This document shows, piece after piece, positions 55,001 to 64,000 of a stretch of DNA of 64,000 bases. Source of the DNA: Tubulanus polymorphus (lineage: Eukaryota; Nemertea; Palaeonemertea; Tubulaniformes; Tubulanidae); NCBI RefSeq assembly GCF_964204645.1, contig NW_027437453.1, forward strand, positions 1 to 64,000. Direction: 5' to 3'. Under the pieces are notes generated by a model. That model had not been told where the DNA came from and did no database searches. It saw only the letters and a list, made by a program, of their open reading frames with translations. Each line of letters begins with the position of its first letter. The first letter of the stretch is position 1. Made by a program: the position numbers and the translations under genes.

Positions 55001-57266
55001 GGCGTTGTAGACGATTAGTTACTTGTTTTAATCTGTACCTACTCTGGGTTAGATTGTTTTGAAGTTCTGAGTGGTCTTCCTTCCATGGTAGCGGTGCGTA
55101 GTAGCAGTTATCCTTGTACTGGATTTTCTCTTTATAATCCTCTAAGAATATATTATCCTCTATGCATCCTTGATCTTCGAAATGGCCAGGGAATTCGGCG
55201 GTATTATTCCTCAGGAATTCGTTGAGTATCGTGTCACTAAATTTTTGGTTAGCATCCCCGATCTCTAGCATATCAGAAACTGCGGTAAGCGTGAATGCAT
55301 GTGGATTGTGGTCATCTTTGTACTACGGACCATAAACAAAACAACCGAGATTAGAAAATTGGATGATTGGCCCACCGGGGATATTTTCCGTACGGTTTTC
55401 GAGGAATAAATATAGTGACCGCAACCGATTAATATATCCACGGTGAATAACTCAGCTTCGAAATTATCCGCGAGGTGGTCTAATCTAGATATTTCCGGAA
55501 ACTCAAGACATTCGGCCCATCGTTTGCGATATATGGGCTTAACGATTTCATTCGATATGGCGACATCGATATGTATCGTACCTTCGGTGGTAACGATGTC
55601 ATACACGCGTTTTGAAGTATGACCCCCAAAACCATTTACGGTCAACGATCGTTGGTAGCGCGGTTTTAACCCGTGAGCGGTGGCTATATCCTTGCGGATG
55701 TAACTGAGCATGGAACCGTGGTCGAGAAGGAGATTTGCATTTTTAAACTTATGACCATTATTTTCCAGATTAATTTGGCCCGTTTCCAACAAAACTATAT
55801 CGCTGGGAGCAACGGCAGCCTGAATCGCATTGCTTTCACAAGTATATTCCGATTGATTTTCGCATGTATATTCCGATTGATTTTCGCATGTATTTTCCGA
55901 CTGATTTTCGCATGTATATTCCGTTGTTTGATTCGACAAACTTTCGCATGTTTCGCTCACAATCTCGTGATTGTGGACTCGATTCGCATTTGGTTCGATT
56001 AATCCAATGTTTGTGTTTTTGTTTTGTATCGCTGCGCATCCAGTAGTAGTAGTTAAATTATCTCTGTGTAGACTCGTGTGGTGTTGTCTGTTGCACTTCA
56101 TACATCTACCCGAATTCCGGCAATTTTTTACTCAATGGTTCGGTTTCAGGCAATTAATACACAGTTGCCTCTCTTCAGTTTTCGCTTTTCGATTTTCGAG
56201 ATTTAGATGACATCTGGTAGGTCCATGTTCTCCGTCGCAGAATGGACACTGGTATCTTCGCTGGTTTCCGACAAAGGACGTAGTTGTCATTCTCGGTCGC
56301 TGTTGGTTAGACGATGTTGATGTGATTTCTCCAATGTTTTCAAGTTGTTCTTCGAATTTCTTAATAAATTCATCGAGTTCAAAATCACCTGCTTGGCCAC
56401 ATGTGCCCATCTTTTCGAGAAAGACTCTCGGGATTTTCTTTTCCATTGATGTGACAATAAATGAAGCACATGCGTTGACATCTACGCCCAGGTGTTGTAG
56501 AGATCGAATGTTGGCGTTGGCTTGATTGACGAATTGTGATAGAGACGCAAAGTTCATAGCCGCTGGTGGTAATTCGTGAAGGTTGTTTACGTGAGCGCGA
56601 ACTATTTTACGTTTCTGTCCGAATCGATCCGTGAGTATTGATATTAAGGAGTCCAAATTAGAACCGGACGCGTGGATACCCTTAACGGCATCAAGTGCGT
56701 TACCTCTCAGCTGCCCGATTATGTAGTTAAATTTAGTGATTTGTGAGAATTTACCCATCAATACGTCAGCTTGTATTGTCTCCCAAAATGATGTCCAATC
56801 AGTATAATTCCCGCTGAACGTTGGTAATTTCAGTTTGGGTAACTGCGCGGTCTTCTGGGTGTCGGTATCCTGGATCTGCTCAAGCTTGGTGTTCTGATGA
56901 TTACGATTTTCGAGGTACTTTTTTATTTTCAAGAGTCCTATGCGTTCCTGGCTGCGTCTTTCATTCGAATCTTTGATTTCTTTTTCGAATTCATCGTCGT
57001 CTTTTCGCATTTCTTGGATTCTTTCTGCTAACGTTTCTCTGGATTCGTGGACCAGTCGCATCTCGTCTAATCGTGCTTCGATTTCGGTTGCATCGTCTTC
57101 TGCGATATTGACTTCTTGCATAAGTATTAGGATTCGCTCGTAGTTCGTATCAAATGTGTCGATATCCGCATTTCTTCGTTTTCGGAGCTGGTCCAGCGTT
57201 TCTTTTTCTTTTGGCATTTCTGATCGTCTAGAGGTTTTGGTTTGTGTAATCCTGGTCACGGCACCA
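52043..57266 (-). pseudogene. BEL/Pao element 2, degenerate gag-pol lacking 3' end
   Basis: From right to left: gag (57259-56132) with coiled N-terminus, DUF1759-like region (LKLPTFSGNYTDWTSFW) and zinc knuckles; an in-frame TGA at 56132-56134; protease region with DHGS core (LLLDHGSMLSYI); a frame change near 55330 and another near 54955; RT core (FDASAGSPSLNDCLYQGPN, then LYVDNLL); an in-frame TGA at 53861-53863; then RNase H (DNHYFTDSAVALYWL), integrase zinc region (HESVFHYG...CVTC) and DDE-type core (AIDFTGHLYV, IIYSDNAKTF, MHERCIGIVKTAI). The integrase frame ends at 52043 before its usual C-terminus, and no 3' LTR follows. The multiple lesions make it inactive. Confidence 0.85.
57251..57266 (-). 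promoter_or_regulatory. BEL/Pao primer-binding site
   Basis: The complement reads TGGTGCCGTGACCAGG directly before gag and just inside the LTR, identical to 3528-3543. Confidence 0.75.
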
Positions 57267-57523
57267 TGTCGTTACGAGTGTAACGGTGGAGAATTGAACA
57301 TAGAAAAACGTGACTGCTTGGTTAAGATATCATAGCAAGAGTGTCCTTTATTTTACGTAATGATAACAAAAGAGTATAGTACGCATGCGCGGGCCAGCAA
57401 AGATGAAGAGAAACCGCAGATATAAACCAGATGTAAACAGCTATATGCATGAATAGAATTAGTAACGCTTGACTTCAATATAGTTATGTAAGTTGGGTGA
57501 GAATTGGGACGCAGTTTCCGACA
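57267..57523 (-). repeat. 5' LTR of BEL/Pao element 2 (257 bp)
   Basis: Begins TGTCGTTACG and ends TTTCCGACA on the given strand, with TGTCG...CGACA symmetrical ends. It abuts the primer-binding site on one side and the long repeat copy 2 (starting 57524) on the other. No second LTR was found at 50-52 kb. Confidence 0.7.
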
Positions 57524-59273
57524 GTGTCAATGCGAACTGTTTCACATATTTGATATATTTTCATGATATAGAATATCCATTCTATTTGTTTTGTTGTATG
57601 AAACCGGAACGTCCGATCATAAGTCCAACCTAATTTGGCTCATTCTCATAACAATGATAATCATATCTAATTTAACTGATTGTGATCGAAACTACACTGA
57701 ATATATTAATATATTATTTAGATAAAACGAAACTTGTTTAAACTAGTGGATTAACATAGTGGATTTTCCATCTGAGTTCTATAAGGGTTTCTATTTTCAA
57801 GAAAATGAACAACTGAATCAAACGACCAATTGTTATCACTACACGATAATTAAAATATCATTTGGTTTAATCTTATCACACCATTATCGCATCAGAATAC
57901 CACGAGCACCGGCTAAAAATATAATTCTAAATGTGATAACTCTTAATGATGACACAACTATTTCGAATCAGTTGCAATGCCGCCTACTACCATGGCCTGA
58001 TAGTTCACATTATTTATAAATAACTTTCGCATGGTTCGCTCTTTCTTCGAGACCATGCATTTGACCGCTGTAAAGACTTTCTTTGTAGGCCTATACTAGA
58101 GCATTTTATTTATAATTCCGTAACATTACAACATAAAGCCACATAGACCGAAAGCGACCAGGCCATTCCGTCTACTCGATAATACCTATTGCACATGGAC
58201 ACGAACTTCAATAATACACACACTATACATCACTGCTGGATATTAAGAACACTTAAAAGTCAGTGTATACATTGAACATCCTCAGATTCGTGATTATTTG
58301 CTACATATGTCATTTCTAGCTATTACATGGGCATATACACTAATACAGATTAAAGAGCTGACATTTTATCTTTAATCAGTATTCAATCACCATCACTATC
58401 ATATAGCAATAGATCCGCTCGCGTATTGTGAATCACTTTGAAAATAACCCGAAAGTGGAAAAAGTATAATACACTGTGTCATAAAAGATCCAGTTGCGAG
58501 ACGATACTGCGATTCAGCTAAACAACTTTTCCATCAATTCCGTTAATAGAAATAAAAGCAAACAATGCATTTAGAATATATCAAAAATTTGAATGTTTTT
58601 GAACATTTGAATGTTTTGCTTTGCATGCTAGTAACAAAATAGATAACTGATTTGTGTTGAACCAGTTCCTTTAGGAATAAGATGAAAAGCTTATTTTTTG
58701 GTAGTAGTTCATGTCACCTAAATTCTATTATGTCTTGTTTAACTGAAAACTTTAATAATATCTATAATGCTGGGTATATATATACACGTACGTGGGTAAG
58801 ATGATAATTGTTCCGTATAATTTCCTACCGGTTAACTTTTATTCATGTATTAAAAATTGAATTAATTGAATTTCGTGGTCGATTCCTTGGCGGGTTTTGA
58901 ATTCTTAATGTCGTGTCAAAATGAGGTCCGCAAATCATTTGAGTAATTGAGTCTATCGGGTCATGGTGGAGATGGAAAATTATCGAAGGCTTGGATTCCG
59001 ACATTCCATGTCAAAATGAGTTCCCGGAACTCACTGTTGCTGGGTTTTTGGAAACGCTTGCCATCGAGGATGGGAATTTGATTACACTGGTGTCCGTTTT
59101 GTGCAAATCAATGACATAATAACCCAACATCGCCAATTCTAAGCCGGCTTGAAAATGAGGTTAAGTGGTTCCCGTGGCTTCAATTCAAAGAAAACAGGTT
59201 TTCACCTACTTCAAATTTAAGCCGAAAACAGGGAAATTAACTGTATTTTCCTTATTTGTCGCATACACCCTTT
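57524..59273. repeat. Long duplicated repeat, copy 2 (empty LINE site)
   Basis: Matches 44688-47280 except for the LINE. Contains the undisrupted target ATATAC at 58333-58338. The left edge coincides with the end of the BEL LTR. Confidence 0.9.
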
Positions 59274-59679
59274 TTTATCGCTTATGCGCGAAGAAACGTT
59301 TTACATTGGAATGTCCAACACCAAGATTTGCGGTCCAAACACGCATATGTGAGAAAAGGTCAAGAACAGAAAATATACAAAGCTACCGAACTGCGGCGGA
59401 TGGTAGCAGATGCTGAGCGAAAACAGTGCATCCTGCTGTCAGTTTGTGCAGTCGTTGTAGGTCAACGCGTTATCAGAATCATTCGCACGATAGGTTTAAT
59501 CGAGTGAGCATATCCGTTTGGAGCTGAGCAGCAGAATTTACTTATTCTTCTATTCGAAGGTAAGATTTTATCTATACTTAGTTATAATTAACGGGTTTTA
59601 GTATAAATACTGATATAAGTCTAACAGACTTTTGAATGACCAAGTCCGTGTAAATGGGTTATCAATATCGTGCCTTCTT
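59274..59679. other. No gene recognised
   Basis: A short + strand frame (to 59507) has no recognised family. Confidence 0.35.
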
Positions 59680-60249
59680 CAAACCCGTAGCCAGGATTTT
59701 GAAAGGGGCGTTGTTTGAATTATAAAAAGGGCACTTCTGCATGTTTTGTATCCCAGGAAAGCGAGCATCGTGTGCTTAAAAACAGAATTCTGTAGTTATT
59801 CCACAAACAATAAAAACACAACAAATGCATTTCAGTATAACCATTTGAAATGTTAGAATGACATTTATTCACCGCTAATAGAAGTAACTCTGGATGTTCA
59901 ATAGTTCAAATTAAAATGTTTGCTAACTACATTCGTCTTGGGTTTTTTCCCGCGTATATTTTCGCAACAGCTGGTGAATTCGAATCTGTTGCTGAGTCGC
60001 TGGTAGGATGTGGCCTACACTGAACATCTCAAGTGGTGCCTCTGAACCCTTTTACATATTCGATAGCTCAGGCAGTAGTGTTTCGATTGATGCGCAAAAG
60101 CGATGATCAATTGACAACAAACAAGTGTAATAAAGCGTGTAATAATTCGTAACAAGTTGGCTGAAAAAATTACCAAAATCACTAAGGGCACTTTCTATAA
60201 AGGCGCGTTCGTTCGAACGGACAACCCCCCCCCCCTGGCTATGGGCTTG
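59680..60249. mobile_element. TIR element of 570 bp
   Basis: CAAACCCGTAGCCAGG (59680-59695) faces CCTGGCTATGGGCTTG (60234-60249), whose complement is CAAGCCCATAGCCAGG. No transposase between. A run of C (60224-60235) adjoins the right arm. Ends resemble hAT-type non-autonomous elements. Confidence 0.65.
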
Positions 60250-60392
60250 TTGTTAAAAGCATCACTAGAAATGAAATACAAATGTTTTTCCCGATAGCAA
60301 AGACATTGAAATAGGATTTCCAGAGGATGAACCTTTTATATCTATAGCATATTAGATAAATTAGATACAAATATGATTGTTTTTTTTTTCAG

Positions 60393-63078
60393 TATCCGGA
60401 AATAAAACGAACGTGAAGATGGATCGCAACATAAACGTCGAAGGACCGTGGGGTTTACGTTTCATCGGAAACGACGCATGGTTGGTTAATGACAACGATA
60501 TCTCTGTACATATAAAAGACATAAAACAAGCCGGCTGGATTGGATGGGTGAAGGTATGTAAGTTCAAATTTCGCTTCTCTTACAGTGAACATGAACAGAG
60601 CTCTATAACGCAACCTTTTTTCCACAGATTTCGACTTCGAATACCACAAAGCGCTACAAGCTGTCCCAGTTGATCACCGAAAACCTCCCCGAATGTTTAA
60701 AGCGGACAGTGAACTCGAGATCAGAATTTGTGAAGGCGTTTAATGAGTTGTTATTAGAGGATTCTCGTAAGTTACCTTAAGATTTTAGTCGAATAATTTT
60801 GTATCTAGTAACATAAGCATGAAATGAGAGATTCTACAATGGGAAAAATGACGATAACCGAGATCTAGAAATATGTTCAATAGATCTAAAAATCGCCTGA
60901 GTTTTCGACGATGTGATCTCATTATATAAAAGGGAACCTCGCTTTATTCGGACACAGTAATACTGGCAAACATTTGTTTGATATAGAATAATAATTATCT
61001 TTATTTACATTGAGATGATTGGAAGGTTAGAAAAATATGCCAGAAAGTCGAAAAATGATCTCTTTTAGTTTTGGAAAAGTATCCACAATTTAGATAATAA
61101 CAGAAAAATTTCATATTTGATTACGTAGATCAGTTTAGAATGTACACGCTCGATTTCGGTTAACAGGTTAACATCGTGTGTGTATAATAGATCTAAAAAT
61201 CGCCTGAGTTTTCGACGATGTGATCTCATTATATAAAAGGGAACCTCGCTTTATTCGGACACAGTAATACTGGCAAACATTTGTTTGATATAGAATAATA
61301 ATTATCTTTATTTACATTGAGATGATTGGAAGGTTAGAAAAATATGCCAGAAAGTCGAAAAATGATCTCTTTTAGTTTTGGAAAAGTATCCACAATTTAG
61401 ATAATAACAGAAAAATTTCATATTTGATTACGTAGATCAGTTTAGAATGTACACGCTCGATTTCGGTTAACAGGTTAACATCGTGTGTGTAGCATCACAC
61501 ACTCGACTTTTTGAAGAGAAATTGAGTTGTCTCAAATTCTCGATTTCTCAACTTCTGATAGAAAAATAAACAAAGTTGTGTCAAAATGCGCGCGAATATG
61601 CTGTATGTTGATTGGTTAGATTACTCTCGACTCCTCGACTTCGTTACGCCCGATTTTCCTCGAAACAACTCTCGTCTTGACTAGTCGAGAGAAATACTTC
61701 TATATTGGCTAGAGAAAAATCTAGCCAATCTGGCGCATTTTTAATAGTCTTCCTTTCTGGTAAGAGAAGGCAATATATTTCTACAATAAAAAGACTATAC
61801 CTTTGATAAAAATCGTATCGAATCAACTTCAGTGACTCTCAGATAGTTGATATAATGATACTCATTTCCTCTTTTAAAATTGATATCCGTAGTACTTGAT
61901 GACTGATTTCGTTTATCGACAATCATATCTTTGATTATGATTTCTTGTTCATCCATGTATGGGTCAATGCACTGCTGCATCAACGCTCAGCTGGTGTTGT
62001 GTGTGTGTGAACAAAAATTTAGACACAAATTTTATTTATTTTGCCAACCGGGTCAACAATAATTGAGAAATCGAGCTTCAAAAAGTTGTATGGTCGAACC
62101 ATCGTGTGCTTGCCGGCAGATACGCGTGTGACCTGAACCCGCTTCATCTGCCTCATGTTAGTGGAGATAATGTATTTATTCGTTTTAGAGTCCGTGATTT
62201 ATCTTAGCGACTTTTTGCATATAGCTATCTGTTTAAAAGCTAACGAACTTTTCCAAAGCGCGAATTTTCTATTTTTAGTTTATCCAGTCTAGTGGTCAAC
62301 ACAGGCCACGTGTGACCTAAAACCTTCAGCCGTTATCATAACAGACGCTCATTAGAAACTCTCAAATATACTGATCACCTCTCTCGCCCTGTAACCCTCT
62401 CTCCAGGCGTGGTTCCAATGAGAGAGTGCAGGCCGGGGGTCCCCTTCTAGACATTATTATCAAGTTGCGCTGAAATTTTACGAGTAAACGAGAAATATTG
62501 ATACCAAGAGAAGTTTAAATTCATAAGTATTTCTAAAGAAAACTGTTAATTTTTGTCTATTGGTTTTTTTTCGGGGTCCCCTTTTTATCACGATATGCCC
62601 TATTCTTGGGGGGGGGGGGGCATTCCTCACTGAATCAGAGCCAAGATCCGCCGTTGCCATCCGACGTTGGCGTCAAATTCCCAAGTAAAGGCTATTATTA
62701 CATCATTTTGTTAATCAATGATGTCTTGCTGTTTATCAAGTAATCAAACATTACTAAAGCGGATAACAGGCTCAGCGTAGCCTTTTATAGATGCAGCGTT
62801 TTAGTTACGATTCGCAATTATAGACGTGTAAATAGATACACGTTTTCACTCTAATCTCGGTTTAAGAAAATGCAATACACTAAGGTCGAAAAATAAACCG
62901 CAACGACAAAATCCAATCCAACTACGCGGCAATAACTAACGTGAGATAATGTTTATATCGATTGTATATTCAACATGAGATTGATTTTAAATTTTTACAG
63001 GTAATAAAAGTCCAATACGCCATGAAAAAAGTACTTCTGATGACACTTTTGAAACGAACGACATCTATACATTCAATG
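60393..63078 (+). CDS. Unrecognised gene, three internal exons
   Basis: Exons 60393-60553, 60628-60766 and 63001-63078 have good acceptors (TTTTTCAG, TTCCACAG, TTTTACAG) and donors (AAG|GTATGT, CTC|GTAAGT, ATG|GTAAGG), and their phases agree. They encode VEGPWGLRFIGNDAWLVND, KRYKLSQLITENLPECLKR and SPIRHEKSTSDDTFETNDI among other residues. No family recognised. The first exon begins in phase, with an ATG at 60418 if it is the start; the gene probably continues beyond 63078. The long second intron contains the 307-bp duplication. Confidence 0.6.
60881..61491. repeat. Perfect tandem duplication, 307-bp unit
   Basis: The block starting TAGATCTAAAAATCGCCTGA at 60881 repeats at 61188 with no difference that I can see, to about 61491. 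Both copies lie in the intron of the unrecognised gene. It is either very recent or an assembly artefact. Confidence 0.9.
61494..62110. repeat. Possible inverted-repeat pair
   Basis: Left 'acacactcgactttttgaag' and 'tctcgatttctcaac' have complements near 62064-62107 ('gagaaatcgagcttcaaaaag' and 'gaaccatcgtgtg'). The match is patchy. Confidence 0.3.
62111..63000. other. Intronic/non-coding, no gene recognised
   Basis: Includes a 13-base G run at 62608-62620. No coding signal. Confidence 0.35.
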
Positions 63079-64000
63079 GTAAGGTTTCATTATTGACACC
63101 CAGAAGAACTCTCCGAGTAAGCATTTAATAAAAACATGAAAGGGGTGGAATTTTTCAAGCTACTTATTATAAACATTTATAACAAGTAGTTTGCTGGATC
63201 CATGAATTTTGATTGCGAATTATTTGTCTATATTACATTGCAAAAGTACGCTCAGAATGCACGTCATTGCCTACAGTAGACTCCGCCTATTCTCTGTTCT
63301 AATTCTATCGAATACCGACTCAAGAGTTCGGGGAATTTTTCGTTAACAGTAGATGTTTTGAAATGTTACTTCGTACTGGATCGGCCATCACATTACATTT
63401 TGGCTCAAAGGGAAGGTAGCTGAGTTGATCCGTCACGTTATGAGTTTATCCCCCACGTTACTACATTATACTTCAATTTTTGAGTTTATCCTTCACGTGA
63501 TGACCTAAACTTCTGTTTGGCGGGGATGGCCGCCCATAACCTATTGCTTTAATTTTCGCAAGGCCCTTTTTTAAAATGAATCCGCCCATAACATCAGCCC
63601 CGGGTTGTTCTATGTCGAAATAAATGCTGAAATTACATAGGTCAATAATCGCATGGAATGACATGCCGCGACTTGAATTATTATACAAATTATAAAAAAT
63701 GTCATTATTAATATAATCATTGAAATAAATTCTTAATTTGAAATGTATTGAGTTCATTATATGACTTAGAATACAGTAGAATGCTCTCTAGTAGTTGATT
63801 ATACTTTCCGACCTTAAGTGGTGGTAGACATGTGTCCAACTTGAGTGACGTCAAATTGAAATGTGATAAGATATCCAAGTTGATCATATCTGAATTGAGT
63901 GAAGCGTTACATTTTTATCAAATTCCATTCTTGTTTTGTTCTATATTTTCGAGCGACTTTTCGAGATCATATCGATCGATAATCTCCCTCTTTTTAAAAC
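63079..64000. other. No gene recognised to the window end
   Basis: Contains two or three related words of the form GAGTTxATCCxxCACGTxATGA (63423-63503). No further exon of the unrecognised gene was identified. Confidence 0.35.

Noticed and set aside
57759-58019. 86-aa frame in repeat copy 2
   Set aside because: The equivalent frame is broken in copy 1 (44.9-45.1 kb), so it is not conserved.

Overview
The window reads as nuclear DNA of a metazoan, probably a marine invertebrate. This is suggested by genes with GT-AG introns in consistent reading phase, BEL/Pao and Ty3-like retroelement remnants, a LINE tail, several short TIR elements, and invertebrate-type protein families. The species cannot be fixed from the sequence.

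The centre (24088-42228, 18,141 bp) is one complete Polinton/Maverick-type endogenous viral element. It has 6-bp target duplications (GTTGTG at 24082-24087 and 42229-42234) and nearly identical terminal inverted repeats of about 463 bp. Each repeat is itself a fold-back palindrome of about 267 bp. The element is far more AT-rich than its surroundings. The left block runs on the + strand: protein-primed DNA polymerase B (its first 38 codons lie inside the repeat), a small conserved protein, a penton-type minor capsid protein, a run of small mostly membrane proteins, a conserved Polinton protein, a large tail-anchored protein, the double jelly-roll major capsid protein and a zinc-finger protein. 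The right block runs on the - strand towards it: HNH endonuclease, two conserved proteins, DDE integrase with chromodomain, and packaging ATPase. A palindromic hexamer minisatellite separates the convergent blocks. Almost every gene starts at an abutting AAATG (mostly TAAATG) motif behind a T-rich tract, like a poxvirus-style late start. Three genes are broken: the major capsid and the conserved 434-codon gene by one in-frame TAA each, and the integrase by a one-base frame change before the chromodomain. No adenain-like protease was recognised. The segment next to the right repeat (about 40.6-41.7 kb) has a different base composition, a truncated second HNH copy and possible host-type promoter elements.

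Left flank (1-24 kb): diverged tandem repeats, a Ty3-like protease fragment, a 24-bp minisatellite, a decayed terminus of the same Polinton family beside an internally deleted BEL element, then three host-type multi-exon genes on the - strand (a DUF7869/HTHEDID-type protein, a SAMD3-like protein with a possible CIDE-N-like region, and a 906-aa C2H2 protein). From 14.4 to 24 kb there is mostly non-coding DNA with small TIR elements, a long TA microsatellite and a diverged direct repeat.

Right flank (42-64 kb): two copies of a duplicated repeat (44.7-47.3 and 57.5-59.3 kb), one carrying a LINE insertion whose empty site is preserved in the other; a foldback element with 50-bp tandem repeats; a histamine-N-methyltransferase-like pseudogene; a degenerate 3'-truncated BEL/Pao element; a perfect 307-bp tandem duplication; and three exons of an unrecognised + strand gene.
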